Assembly (NCBI GenBank): GCA_963722295.1
Contig: CAVRLB010000001.1
Coordinates: 310,001 to 374,000 of the forward strand
Direction of reading: 5' to 3'
Length of the DNA stretch: 64,000 nt
Source of the DNA: Brooklawnia sp032229645
GTDB taxonomy: Bacteria > Actinomycetota > Actinomycetes > Propionibacteriales > Propionibacteriaceae
The translations under genes were made by a program, and so were the position numbers. Of this stretch, positions 1-8,917 are shown piece after piece (position 1 is the first letter of the stretch; the number at the start of each line of letters is the position of its first letter). The notes below the pieces were generated by a model. It was not told the DNA's origin and made no database searches. It was given only the letters and a program-made list of their open reading frames with translations.

Positions 1-994
1 CGATCCGGCGGCTCTGCTCGGTCGAGAAACGCCAGTCGCTGTCGAAACTCAACACCAAGAAACGCACTGGGTCGGCCCGAACCGCGTCCAGCGCCGACGA
101 GTCTGCGAACGGATCGAAGTAGTCCATCACCCGGGTGAGATAGAGATAGCTCAGGGCGTCGAACCGGGTCAAGAACGCCTCGCCTTGATGTTCGAGGTAG
201 CCCTCGACGGCGAAATCGACTCCGAATCCCGGTGCCGACTCCGCATATTGGGGTTGGCGTCCGAACTTCTCCTGGAAACCCTGTTCGGAGGTGTACGTGA
301 TGTGCGCCATCATGCGCGCGATCGTCAGCCCGACATCGGGGCTGACGCCCTGCTCGGTGAAGCGGCCGCCCTGAAAGTTCTCGTCGCGGACGATGGCCTC
401 GCGTCCAACCGCGGAGAACGCGATATTCTGCGCGGTCAGCCGACTGGAGGCGGCGATGATCACCGCGTTATCCAGATCGGCCGGATACGAGATGGCCCAC
501 TGCAGCGCCTGCATGCCACCCATCGACCCGCCGACCACCGCATGCAGCTTACGAACGCCGAGATAGGCGGCCAGCGCGCGGTGCACAGTGACGAAATCGC
601 TCATGTTCAGCAGCGGGAAATCAAGTCCCCAGGGCTTGCCGGTTGCGGGATTGACCGAACTGGGTCCGGTGCTGCCCTGACAGCCGCCCAGCAGGTTGGG
701 CACGATCACGAACCAGCGATTCGTGTCGATGGCCTTGCCCGGGCCGATCATGGTGTCCCACCAGCCCGGATGCTTGTCGCCCTGGTGCCAGCCAGCCGCG
801 TGCGCATCACCGGTCAGGGCATGACAGACGAAGACCGCGTTGCTGGCGTCCGCGTCCAGGGTGCCGTAGGTCTCGTAGGCGATCACCACTTCGTTCAGCT
901 GATCGCCGCACACCAGCCTGAGCGGATGTGCGGCGTCGAACAGCGTGACCTGCTTGGTCTCGGTGAATCCGAGTCCGTCGTCGCTGGTGGTCAT
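1..994 (-). CDS. metX: Homoserine O-acetyltransferase, 3-prime end outside window
   Basis: MetX transfers an acetyl group from acetyl-CoA to homoserine in the cytoplasm, giving the substrate of MetY. The reading frame starts at ATG 994 and stays open to the window edge (about 331 codons of an expected 370-380). It shows the alpha/beta-hydrolase nucleophile elbow GGSMGG with Ser near residue 157, the N-terminal block CHALTGDAHAAGW, and near the left edge a FDSDW block that fits the catalytic Asp. The catalytic His lies outside the window. The start shares its A with the metY stop (TGATG), so the two genes are translationally coupled. The identity is secure; the 3-prime end cannot be checked. 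Confidence 0.95.
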   Translation of the reverse strand, partial: MTTSDDGLGFTETKQVTLFDAAHPLRLVCGDQLNEVVIAYETYGTLDADASNAVFVCHALTGDAHAAGWHQGDKHPGWWDTMIGPGKAIDTNRWFVIVPNLLGGCQGSTGPSSVNPATGKPWGLDFPLLNMSDFVTVHRALAAYLGVRKLHAVVGGSMGGMQALQWAISYPADLDNAVIIAASSRLTAQNIAFSAVGREAIVRDENFQGGRFTEQGVSPDVGLTIARMMAHITYTSEQGFQEKFGRQPQYAESAPGFGVDFAVEGYLEHQGEAFLTRFDALSYLYLTRVMDYFDPFADSSALDAVRADPVRFLVLSFDSDWRFSTEQSRRI

Positions 995-2295
995 CACTCA
1001 GCTGTTTGTGCCAACGCTTGATCGAGATCGGCGAGGATGTCGTCGATATTCTCGATGCCGATGGACAGTCGCACCATTTCCGGTGCGACGCCGGCAGCGG
1101 CGAGTTCTTCGTCGTTTAACTGGGAGTGCGTCGTGGATGCGTTGTGGATGACCAGCGACTTCGCATCCCCGATGTTTGCGAGATGGCTGAACAACTGCAG
1201 GGCCTCGACGAAGGTGCTGCCTGCCTGGCGTCCGGCTCGCAGGCCGAAGCTGACCAGGCCGCTATAGCCCTTGCCGGTCAACACCTGATCGGCGATCTCG
1301 TGGTAAGGATTGTCCTCGAGTCCCGGGTAGTTCACCCAGGCGACCAACGGGTGATCGCGCAGATGTTCTGCGACTTTCAGCGCGTTCTCGCTGTGCCGCG
1401 CCATCCGCACGTGCAGGCTCTCGATGCCTTGCAGAATGATCCAGGCGTTCATCGGAGACAGCGTGGCACCGGTATTGCGCATCAGCACGGTACGGGCCCT
1501 GGTGATATATGCGGCAGGGCCTGCAGCGTCGGTCCAGACCACATCGTGGTAGGACGCGTCCGGCTGGGCCAGCATCGGGAAACGAGCTGCGTTCGCGGCC
1601 CAATCGAACGTACCCGCGTCCACGATGGCACCGCCCATGGACGAGCCGTGGCCGCCCATGTACTTGGTGGTCGAGTGCACGACGACATCGGCGCCATGCT
1701 CGATCGGGCGGCACAGATAGGGCGTAGCCACGGTGTTGTCGATCATGAACGGCAGCCCGAGATCGTGGCTCGCCTTCGCCCAGGCATCGATGTCGATGAC
1801 GTTGAGCTTGGGGTTGCAGATCGTTTCACCGAAGACCAACTTGGTGTGCTCGTCCACGAGCGCGGGCAGATCTTCGGGCCGGTCCGGGTCGACCAGGCGG
1901 CACTCGATGCCGAACTGTTGGAGGGTGTGGGTGAACAGGGCGAAGGTGCCACCGTAGAGGGTCGACAGGGCAACGATGTTGTCACCTGCTGCGGTGACGT
2001 TGAGCACGGCATAGGTGACCGCCGCCGCCCCGGTCGCGGTGGCGAGCGCTCCGACACCACCCTCCAGCGCAGCGATGCGGGTCTCGTAGACGCCGGTGGT
2101 GGGGTTCATCAAACGGGTGTAGATATTGCCCGGAACTGCCAGCGCGAACAGGTCTGCGGCGTGCTGCGAATCGTCGAAGGTGAATGCGGCGGTCTGATAG
2201 ATCGGTACCGCACGCGAGTTGGTGGCAGGGTCAGATTCTTCCTGGCCTGCATGTACGGCCAAGGTCTCCAGCTGGTAGGACGGATGATCGGTCAT
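994..2295 (-). CDS. metY: O-acetylhomoserine sulfhydrylase
   Basis: This PLP enzyme makes homocysteine from O-acetylhomoserine and sulfide (Cys/Met metabolism gamma-family). It is 433 residues, a full family length. The PLP lysine is K211 in HSTTKYMGGHG, and the N-terminal ETLAVHAGQ block is typical. I chose ATG 2295 rather than an upstream in-frame ATG at 2340 because a good ribosome site (AAAGGGG) lies just before it and homology begins there. It overlaps metX by one base, forming a two-gene direct-sulfhydrylation operon. I looked upstream (2296-2400) for a SAM riboswitch and saw none. Confidence 0.95.
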   Translation of the reverse strand: MTDHPSYQLETLAVHAGQEESDPATNSRAVPIYQTAAFTFDDSQHAADLFALAVPGNIYTRLMNPTTGVYETRIAALEGGVGALATATGAAAVTYAVLNVTAAGDNIVALSTLYGGTFALFTHTLQQFGIECRLVDPDRPEDLPALVDEHTKLVFGETICNPKLNVIDIDAWAKASHDLGLPFMIDNTVATPYLCRPIEHGADVVVHSTTKYMGGHGSSMGGAIVDAGTFDWAANAARFPMLAQPDASYHDVVWTDAAGPAAYITRARTVLMRNTGATLSPMNAWIILQGIESLHVRMARHSENALKVAEHLRDHPLVAWVNYPGLEDNPYHEIADQVLTGKGYSGLVSFGLRAGRQAGSTFVEALQLFSHLANIGDAKSLVIHNASTTHSQLNDEELAAAGVAPEMVRLSIGIENIDDILADLDQALAQTAE

Positions 2296-2483
2296 CGATG
2301 CCCCTTTCGGATCGGCGCCACCAAGATTACCGTCGAGCACCGGCCCACTATGGCAGATTCCAAAGCCAGTTCAGTTGAAGATCCTTGATTTTGCTGACAC
2401 GCCCACAGATTGGAATCTACCATCAACCTATCAGGCCTGATTCCACCACTCCCGCTCAAGCCCCAGAAATGAGGCAACCAGGA

Positions 2484-2831
2484 ATGAACACCTCACAAAC
2501 GAAGTCACGTACCTCGCGTTTGGCCATCCTGGCCCTGTGCTGCGTGGCCGCATTCGGCACGACTGTCGCCAACTCAATCGTCCCTGCCAACGCAGTGGGC
2601 GTCCAGTACAACTACTACGAAGACTACTTCTACTCTCAAGGAACCTGCATCTCGCGTTGACGAGCCATGACCCAACCGGGCAGCCATTGGATAGGTTTCC
2701 AGCGCGTCAAGCATTCTGGAGACACCAAGTGGTCCATGCACCTCTTCTGGGATGACGGTCTGGGTTGCAGAACACTCCCTTCGACCGAGTCGGCGTCCCC
2801 AGAATCATTCGTTGTGCCAGCTTGCGGCTGA
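2484..2831 (+). pseudogene. Small secreted protein interrupted by an in-frame TGA
   Basis: The frame starts at ATG 2484 with a clear Sec signal peptide: a basic start, a hydrophobic stretch at about residues 12-26, and a possible signal peptidase site after PANA. After 58 residues it meets TGA at 2658-2660. The same frame then stays open for 56 more codons to 2831 and encodes a protein-like sequence rich in Trp, His and Cys, for example HWIGFQRVKHSGDTKW. The continuity of style across the stop suggests a single exported protein of about 114 residues with a CGA-to-TGA-type nonsense change, or less likely readthrough. The size and export signal would suit a bacteriocin-like or immunity-type peptide, but no family is recognised. 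The start has only a weak ribosome site. Confidence 0.45.
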
Positions 2832-2842
2832 CCTCTTCATTC

Positions 2843-2895
2843 GCATCAGGTGGATGGGGACTCTTTGTCTGCTTTGGAACTCATCCACCTGATGC
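2843..2895. repeat. 14-bp perfect inverted repeat with 25-nt loop
   Basis: The arm GCATCAGGTGGATG at 2843-2856 is the exact reverse complement of 2882-2895. It lies between the stop of the interrupted secreted-protein frame and the start of the orphan gene at 2937. A run of Ts follows at 2918-2922, so it could terminate transcription rightward. It could equally be an operator or the scar of a mobile element. Confidence 0.7.
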
Positions 2896-2936
2896 AAGGG
2901 CATTCACTGTGTCACAATTTTTCGGAGGTGGTCATA

Positions 2937-3668
2937 ATGCCAGTTGAACTCTCGCAACGCGTTCTACTCGAGGGCTGGATTGACTACTACGGCGGAGCTA
3001 TTCCATTCATTAGTCCCAACACTCTCCGGATGCCTGAGAGGGGGAGCTACGCGAATCACCCAGCTCGGCCATCTGCTCAGAATCTCGCCGTTGAGGGCGC
3101 AACTCCACCCGACTCTTCGTATGTACGACTCGAGGGCATCCTACTCGGATTCACGCTCACGGCGACGACGTGGCAGCCGTCTCGCCCGCCGCTGGAACCA
3201 GCGCAGGTTTCCGAGTATCGCAAACTTGTTGATCAGGTGTCCATATTCGTGAAAACGCACGAGTACGGTTCCAGCACGTCGCAAGCCGCTATGGATCAGT
3301 TTATCGACCGCACGAGCCAAGCTCCATCAACCATAGCTGTACGGGCCATAGTCCTCGGTGACGATACCGCACTAGTTGTGATCACCACAGATGTCCGTCA
3401 GGTTGTCTGCGCCGCCAAGGCACGTTCGCTGAGCTCGAGGGTGATAGCCCGCCAAGCCCGCTGGAGTGTATCCGACATTACGAATGCCGAAGCACTCATC
3501 AGTACTTTGAAGGATGAGTCGATAATTGCGGTATCCGGTGGCACTACTTCGTATGGAGACTACGGCATGTTCGTTGAACTTGTCCGGGAGGATCCGGAAT
3601 TCACAAACGCAATACGGTCACTTCCCGATGGCTTGATTCGCACGACGTCGTGGCTCACGAAGTGCTAA
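2937..3668 (+). CDS. Hypothetical protein, orphan, AT-richer than neighbours
   Basis: This 243-residue protein matches no family I can name. ATG 2937 is chosen because GGAGGT sits 7 bases upstream; an earlier in-frame ATG at 2850 has no such site and lies inside the inverted repeat. There is no signal peptide or membrane segment. The middle (roughly residues 150-200) alternates hydrophobic strands such as ALVVITTDV and SIIAVSGGT, suggesting a soluble alpha/beta fold. Base composition and codon choice are visibly less GC-rich than in metY or ribY, which suggests recent transfer together with the interrupted peptide to its left. Its TAA overlaps the convergent ribY stop. Confidence 0.7.
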   Translation: MPVELSQRVLLEGWIDYYGGAIPFISPNTLRMPERGSYANHPARPSAQNLAVEGATPPDSSYVRLEGILLGFTLTATTWQPSRPPLEPAQVSEYRKLVDQVSIFVKTHEYGSSTSQAAMDQFIDRTSQAPSTIAVRAIVLGDDTALVVITTDVRQVVCAAKARSLSSRVIARQARWSVSDITNAEALISTLKDESIIAVSGGTTSYGDYGMFVELVREDPEFTNAIRSLPDGLIRTTSWLTKC

Positions 3669-4672
3669 TTTGCAGCGATCTGCGTGGTGAAAGCGTCCGC
3701 CGCCGCCACTGGGGAACTCACCAACCCCGATTCGGCGAAGAAGTCAGCCATCTGTGCCCAACGATCCGGGGTCTGCAGACCGAACCGCCCGCCGTAGAGT
3801 TTGGTGGTCGCCTTCAGCACCTCGAGGGCATGGGCCTGCTGCTCGGCTTCGGCAAGTGTCGGCACATACGATGCGGAGATCTGGACCGCCTGGTCGGGGT
3901 CGGAGGCGCACAGCTCCGCTCCCCTGGTCATCGCGCGCAGCAGTCCGCTCAGGTCGTCCGCACGCTCCGCGAGGGTGGCGTCCATGGTGCCCAACCCGAC
4001 GCTGACCAGCGGCGGGTCGTCCAGGCCAAGGGTGCGAATCGCGAAGCCGGCCTCGTTGAAACGCACCACATCGTTGTTCAGGAAGCCGACCACGGCGTCC
4101 ACCTTGCCGCCGGTCAACGCGGCCAGTTGGGTGTACCCGATGGACGCGATCTGCAGGTCGTCGCGGCTCAGGCCGGTCTGGGCGAGGACGGCCAGCAGGT
4201 AGAACCAGTTCTCGCCGTATTCGCCGGGCAGCCCGATGCTGTGGCCGCGCAGGTCGGCCAGCGATTGGATCGCCGAATCTGCCGGGACGATGATCGTGAC
4301 CGGGTAGTTCTGGTACGCGGTGGCGAAGTTGCGGACCGGGATGCCTTCGCCACGGCCTTGCAGCATCTCACCGCCGCCCGCGAAGACGACGTCCTCGTCC
4401 CCGGTCTGCAAGGCGCCGAGCAAACTCTCGTTCGCGCCGTGATGGCGTAGCGTGACCGCCAGCCCCTCCTCGGCGAACCAGCCGAGACTGTCCGCCAGAT
4501 AGGCCGGGGCGAACTGGATATCCGGCACGTAGGTGAGACCGAGGGTCAGCGCGGCGGTCGCAGTGCTCCCGCCGGGAGTCGGGCTGCCGGCTTCGCCGGT
4601 GGAACGAGCGCAGCCGGCCAAACCTGCCAGCAGAGCCGAGCCAAGGATGGCTCGCCGAGTGATCGGTTGCAT
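3665..4672 (-). CDS. ribY: Riboflavin ABC transporter substrate-binding lipoprotein (NMT1/THI5-like)
   Basis: This is a 335-residue periplasmic-binding-type lipoprotein. A Tat-like RR and a lipobox LAGC put the lipidated Cys at residue 21. The mature domain has the NMT1/THI5 hallmark YVPDIQFAPAYLA and GGGEMLQ. This family usually binds pyrimidine precursors, but the operon is preceded by an FMN riboswitch, the arrangement described for RibXY riboflavin transporters, so riboflavin or a flavin precursor is the likely ligand (inference from context). It lies 13 bases downstream of the permease. No ATPase gene is present in the operon, so one must be supplied from elsewhere. Confidence 0.82.
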   Translation of the reverse strand: MQPITRRAILGSALLAGLAGCARSTGEAGSPTPGGSTATAALTLGLTYVPDIQFAPAYLADSLGWFAEEGLAVTLRHHGANESLLGALQTGDEDVVFAGGGEMLQGRGEGIPVRNFATAYQNYPVTIIVPADSAIQSLADLRGHSIGLPGEYGENWFYLLAVLAQTGLSRDDLQIASIGYTQLAALTGGKVDAVVGFLNNDVVRFNEAGFAIRTLGLDDPPLVSVGLGTMDATLAERADDLSGLLRAMTRGAELCASDPDQAVQISASYVPTLAEAEQQAHALEVLKATTKLYGGRFGLQTPDRWAQMADFFAESGLVSSPVAAADAFTTQIAAN

Positions 4673-4685
4673 GGTGGTTGATCTC

Positions 4686-5534
4686 CTACCGTTTCGTGGT
4701 TGGGTATTCAGGTGGTTCGAGATTGTCGCCGGTTGGGTGGATGAGTCGGTACCAACGGGGGCTGGATGCGTATGGATTGGTCAACCACTCGATGAACGAC
4801 AGGCCCAGGAAGATGACGATGGCCAGCACACAGAGCACGATCAGGGTGGTGAACAGTCCGGTGGTGTCGCTCGACTGGGACTGCACGGCCAGCCGCTGCC
4901 CCAGTCCGTCGCCGCCCATCACGAGTTCTCCGACGACGGCGCCGGTGATCGACAGGGTGAAGCCGTTCCGCACCCCGGTCAGCGTTGCGGGCAGCGCGAG
5001 TGGCCACTCGATCCAACGGGCCAGCTTCGCGCGTCCGGCGCCGTCGACCCGCGCCGCGTCCAAGATCTCCGGGTCGATGCTGCGCAATCCGAGCACCGTG
5101 GACAAGACCATCGGGAAGAAGACCATGATCGAGCACAGCAAGACGACCGGCCAGGTCCCGTAGCCGACCCAGATCACCAGCAGCGGTGCCAGCGCGACCG
5201 CAGGTAGAGCCTGCGAGGCCGCAAGATAGGGCGACATCGTTGCCTCCGCAAGGCGAACGTGAGCAATCAGATAGGCGATCGGCAAGGCGATGGCGGAAGC
5301 CAAGAGGCAGCCGGCTGCCGCTTCGCCGATGGTCGCACCGATGGGTCCCCATAGTCGTCCGGACGCGAGTTCTCTACCGAGGCGTTCGATGACAGCTGCC
5401 GGCCCGGGCAGCAGGGTAGCCGGAATCGAGCCGAATCTGGCGATGAGCCACCAGCAGAGCACCAGGACCAGCCCGGCGACGATTGGCGCAGCGATCCGCA
5501 AGGACAACGGCGCATGCCGTGTGCGGATGTCCAT
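4686..5534 (-). CDS. ribX: Riboflavin ABC transporter permease
   Basis: This is a 282-residue inner-membrane permease of the binding-protein-dependent (BPD_transp_1) family with about six membrane helices. The first helix covers roughly residues 12-31, and the cytoplasmic EAA-type loop (DAARVDGAGRAKLARWIEWPLA) that docks the ATPase is at about residues 160-180. It is the first gene of the ribXY operon and lies about 105 nt beyond the FMN aptamer. It should move the flavin delivered by RibY. The closest relatives by motif are SsuC/TauC/ThiX-type permeases, so the substrate assignment rests on the riboswitch. Confidence 0.82.
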   Translation of the reverse strand: MDIRTRHAPLSLRIAAPIVAGLVLVLCWWLIARFGSIPATLLPGPAAVIERLGRELASGRLWGPIGATIGEAAAGCLLASAIALPIAYLIAHVRLAEATMSPYLAASQALPAVALAPLLVIWVGYGTWPVVLLCSIMVFFPMVLSTVLGLRSIDPEILDAARVDGAGRAKLARWIEWPLALPATLTGVRNGFTLSITGAVVGELVMGGDGLGQRLAVQSQSSDTTGLFTTLIVLCVLAIVIFLGLSFIEWLTNPYASSPRWYRLIHPTGDNLEPPEYPTTKR

Positions 5535-5638
5535 CGCCGCGTCGCCGCCTTCCCGGTCGACATGCCGGGGGTCGACGCGCGCAGCCGGTAACGTGACGAC
5601 CGGACGTCACCGGACGCCGATCTGCCAGCCGAGCGCGA

Positions 5639-5773
5639 CGTGCTCCTCCCATCCGGACTTTCACCGTCGGTACCGGAATTTCACCGGTTCAACCACCCGC
5701 CATCGCTTCAGATGACGTGTGGGTCGCGGACTATCACCGCCGGTTCGGACTTACACCGACCCCGGGCACGTTC
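5639..5773 (-). promoter_or_regulatory. FMN riboswitch (RFN element)
   Basis: Read on the minus strand, this carries the conserved RFN blocks in order: GGGGTCGGTGTAAGTCC, ACCGGCGGTGATAGTCCGCGA, GGTGAAATTCCGGTACCGAC, GGTGAAAGTCCGGATGGGAG. A closing P1 helix forms between CGTGC near 5772 and GCACG near 5639. It is followed by about 105 nt of leader before ribX. In that leader GGTGACG can pair with CGTCAC, a candidate for the expression platform. FMN binding is expected to shut off ribXY when flavin is plentiful. Confidence 0.95.
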
Positions 5774-5829
5774 GTTGTTTGCTTTGGTTGAGCATAGCGC
5801 AACGGCCGGGGCCGACGATGAGGCGCCGC

Positions 5830-7362
5830 TCAGCGGTGCCGATCGCTGGGGTAAAGGAAGAGCACGCAGACCACTGCCAACCCCACCGAGAAAGCGCAGA
5901 CCCACAAGGACGCCTCCATCCCTGCCACGAACCCGCGTTCGGCAAGGTGATTGAGCTGGGCCCCCAGATCGGACGACAGCTGCTCGGCCGCCCGAACAGC
6001 TCCGGCGACAGACTCCAGGGCGGTCGATTGCAGATCGCCGAGCTCGTCCCAGATCGCACCGGCCGTGAGCACCCCGCGATATCGCGCGGCCAACAGCGAT
6101 CCGATAACCGCGACCCCGAGCGCACTGCCGACCTGCATCAAGGCTGTGTTGGTGGCAGAGCCTCCGCCGGTCGCGTCGGGGGGCAGGGCGTCCATCACCG
6201 CTTGGGTCGCTGCTGGAACCAGCAGACCGGCACCGACTCCGAAGAGCAGCAGACCGGGCACCAGATGAGCGAATGCCGAGTTGTCGGTCGTGGTGGCCAA
6301 CCACCCGTAGCCCAACCCGACACAGCTCAAGCCCACCAGCACCGTGCGTTTGAGTTGCAGATGGTGGATGAACCGCGGTGCGGATAGCGCCCCGACCAGC
6401 ATCGCCGCCGCGACCGGCAACACCCGGATGCCCGTCTGCATCGGCGTGAAGTCGAGGATGAACTGCAAATACTGGGTCAGGACGAACAATGCCCCGGCGC
6501 CCGCGGCTGTCACCAGTCCGGCCACACCAACCGCAACGCTGAAGGTGCGGATCTTGAACAGTGAGAGCCGCAGCAGGGGCACCGCCACCCGCGATTCCCA
6601 GTAGATGAAGGCGCCGAGTACCCCCAGGCCGCCGAGCATTGCGGCCAGCACCAGCGGATTCGTGACTCCCAAACCCGGCGCGGAAATCACTGCCCAGCAG
6701 ATCAGCGCCAAAGCCGTGGTCGACAGAACGGCGCCAAGATAATCCACCCCACCAGCGACCGGATGCGGACGACTGTGCGGGAGCACGAAGAAGCCGAGAA
6801 CCACGATGACGACCGCCACGGGCACGTTGATCAAGAAGACCGAACCCCAGCCGAAATGTTCCAGCAACAAACCGGAAAGCACTGGACCCACCGCTCCCCC
6901 GGCGCCGTTGGCCCCGGACCAGAGCGCGAACGCGACGGTTCGCTCCTTCGGATTGGAGAACAGCGATGAGATCAGGGCCAGGGTCGAAGGAGCCAGCAGC
7001 GCGGCTCCGACCCCCATCAGCGCGCGCGCACTGATCAGCAATCCGGTCGTGCTGACAAGCCCGGCGATCAGCGAGAAGCCACCGAAGATCGCCGTACCGG
7101 CCAGGAAGGTCCGCGATCTGCCCCAGCGGTCGACCAGTCCTCCGGCGACCAACAGCAGGCCGGCGTAGGTGACCTGGTAGGCGTCCACCGTCCATTGCAG
7201 TTGATCGGTGGAGGCCTGAAGTTCGCGGGCCAGCGTTGGTAGCGCGACATTGAGGATGGTGTTGTCGAGGCTGGCCATGAACAGGCCGAGCGTCAGCACC
7301 GCGAGGGCCCACCAGCGCAGCCGGTGCGTCCGTGACGTCGTGATCACTACTGTCGCAGGCAT
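5830..7362 (-). CDS. MFS multidrug efflux transporter, DHA2 (14-helix) type
   Basis: This 510-residue membrane protein has the DHA2/EmrB-QacA signature: an N-terminal GLFMASLDNTILNVALPTL segment in helix 1 and the loop GGLVDRWGRSRTF between helices 2 and 3. The length suits 14 helices. It is probably a proton-driven drug or metabolite exporter; the substrate cannot be told. It ends about 57 bases before the FMN aptamer begins, on the same strand, so readthrough into the riboswitch is possible. A longer overlapping frame on the same strand (5708-7312) is a shadow. Confidence 0.92.
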   Translation of the reverse strand: MPATVVITTSRTHRLRWWALAVLTLGLFMASLDNTILNVALPTLARELQASTDQLQWTVDAYQVTYAGLLLVAGGLVDRWGRSRTFLAGTAIFGGFSLIAGLVSTTGLLISARALMGVGAALLAPSTLALISSLFSNPKERTVAFALWSGANGAGGAVGPVLSGLLLEHFGWGSVFLINVPVAVVIVVLGFFVLPHSRPHPVAGGVDYLGAVLSTTALALICWAVISAPGLGVTNPLVLAAMLGGLGVLGAFIYWESRVAVPLLRLSLFKIRTFSVAVGVAGLVTAAGAGALFVLTQYLQFILDFTPMQTGIRVLPVAAAMLVGALSAPRFIHHLQLKRTVLVGLSCVGLGYGWLATTTDNSAFAHLVPGLLLFGVGAGLLVPAATQAVMDALPPDATGGGSATNTALMQVGSALGVAVIGSLLAARYRGVLTAGAIWDELGDLQSTALESVAGAVRAAEQLSSDLGAQLNHLAERGFVAGMEASLWVCAFSVGLAVVCVLFLYPSDRHR

Positions 7363-7453
7363 TCAGCCGGCTTCGTCTCGGGGAGTCACGAAGACCTAGG
7401 CTACCGCCGTTCGGCCTTGATCCGGACGGGGTGACCGGCTTCTTTGCATCAGT

Positions 7454-8881
7454 TCAGGGTTTGCCCGGCTTCCTGCGCTGGGCGGCCTGGCCACCACGGA
7501 TCGCCAGCAGATAGCCGCCCAACACAACGATGCTGAGCACCCAGCACCACTTCATCGCCCCGCGGTAGAGCTGCCAGGGCTGATCGGGATCGGCGCCGAT
7601 CGTCCCCACCGCGCTCCACAGCACCGCCCCGACGGCCAGGCCCAGCGAATACGCCGAGCCGAGCACACCATAGATCGCCGGATAATCGCGCTGACCGAAA
7701 GCCAGCCCGCAGACCAGCGGCGGAGTCAATGAGCCGATCGCGAACCCCGCGCCGACGAGCCCGATCACGACGAATATCCAGGCTGAGGCCGGATACACGA
7801 TCGTGCCGAGCAGATAGCCCGCACCGGCATGCACGGCCATCAGGATCGCCATCGCCTTGACCATGCCGATGCCCTCGATCAGTAGGCCCAGCAGCGGCTT
7901 GGCCATGATCAACCCGATCATCTGGGCAGTCATCAATGTGCCGGCCAGCGCGGGCGTCATGCCCGACCCCGGGTAGCTCTGCTGGTTGACGAAGAACGGC
8001 TGGGTGATCTGGCCCATCGCGTAGTAGACACCCAGCAGCACAACCATCGCATAGAGCAACCAGAACCAGCCGCTGCGCAATGCCTCGCCAAGCCGCAGTC
8101 CGGATACCGCGGCAGCCACGTCACGATCCGTGCCAGCCTTGACGCTCGTCGCCAAGGCTGCGGGCTTGCCGTAGACGGGCAATCCCAGGTCGGAGGGCTT
8201 GTTGACGACCAGCAGCCAGGCGGGTACCAGGCAGAACAGCGCATACAGCCCCGCGCCGATGAGTAGCGAGGTCCGCCAGCCGAGGCCACCTTCACTGATC
8301 GGCGGATTGGTATTGGAGAAGACCAGCGACGACATGATGCCGCCCAGGCCGGTGCCCGCGACGACCACGCCCATGACGACGCCCTTGAACTTGTGGAACC
8401 AGCTGTTCACCACGATGATCGGAACGTAGTTCACCGACATGCCGAACCCGAGGCCAGTGATGGCACCGAAGAGGTAGAGCCCGGCCATGCCGTGGGCGGT
8501 CGATAGGCCGGCCAGGCCCAAGGAGCTGATGGTGCCACCGATGAACAGCAGCTTTCGACCTCCGACTCGTCCGATGAGCCGACCGGCGATCGGCATCATG
8601 GCGATCGCGACCAGCAAGAGCACGGTGAAGTAGGTTTGCACGTGGGCCCGACTCAGCTCGCCGTCCGGCCATAGATCGGCCCGAATCTGGTCGGTGAACA
8701 TCGATAGCCCGCTGAGAACCACCCCGGCGGAGATCTGACAGCAGACCGCGCCGATGGTCACCGACGCGTACCGCGCGGAACGGACGCGCTCAGTAACCGG
8801 GTCGGTGTCGTCGGGGTCGGTCGCCAGCGCCTCGCCGCCGACTGCGGGCGCGTTGGCGTGCGGTTCAGACGGCTGTGTCAT
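7454..8881 (-). CDS. MFS transporter, OFA (oxalate/formate antiporter-like) family
   Basis: This is a 475-residue, 12-helix carrier. A hydrophilic N-terminus of about 35 residues precedes helix 1. The loop RLIGRVGGRKLLF between helices 2 and 3 and the conserved NYVPIIVVNSWF segment in helix 5 are typical of the OFA branch, whose members exchange small carboxylates or drugs. The ligand is unknown. It is an apparent single-gene unit between the DHA2 exporter and the MATE gene, all on the minus strand with short gaps. Confidence 0.88.
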   Translation of the reverse strand: MTQPSEPHANAPAVGGEALATDPDDTDPVTERVRSARYASVTIGAVCCQISAGVVLSGLSMFTDQIRADLWPDGELSRAHVQTYFTVLLLVAIAMMPIAGRLIGRVGGRKLLFIGGTISSLGLAGLSTAHGMAGLYLFGAITGLGFGMSVNYVPIIVVNSWFHKFKGVVMGVVVAGTGLGGIMSSLVFSNTNPPISEGGLGWRTSLLIGAGLYALFCLVPAWLLVVNKPSDLGLPVYGKPAALATSVKAGTDRDVAAAVSGLRLGEALRSGWFWLLYAMVVLLGVYYAMGQITQPFFVNQQSYPGSGMTPALAGTLMTAQMIGLIMAKPLLGLLIEGIGMVKAMAILMAVHAGAGYLLGTIVYPASAWIFVVIGLVGAGFAIGSLTPPLVCGLAFGQRDYPAIYGVLGSAYSLGLAVGAVLWSAVGTIGADPDQPWQLYRGAMKWCWVLSIVVLGGYLLAIRGGQAAQRRKPGKP

Positions 8882-8917
8882 GAACGCGACCTCCTTGTGC
8901 TGAGGTCAGCAGTCTAG

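Noticed and set aside
1126..2388. Long plus-strand frame (420 codons) opposite metY
   Set aside because: Low-complexity Arg/Gly-rich translation, no motif, and the minus strand encodes a well-defined metY; it is a GC-bias shadow.
2296..2483. SAM riboswitch upstream of metY
   Set aside because: No SAM-I, SAM-II or SAM-IV core could be traced in the leader; only a normal ribosome site is seen.
5708..7312. 534-codon frame overlapping the DHA2 exporter on the same strand
   Set aside because: Shifted-frame shadow; the 5830-7362 frame has the proper helices and MFS motifs.
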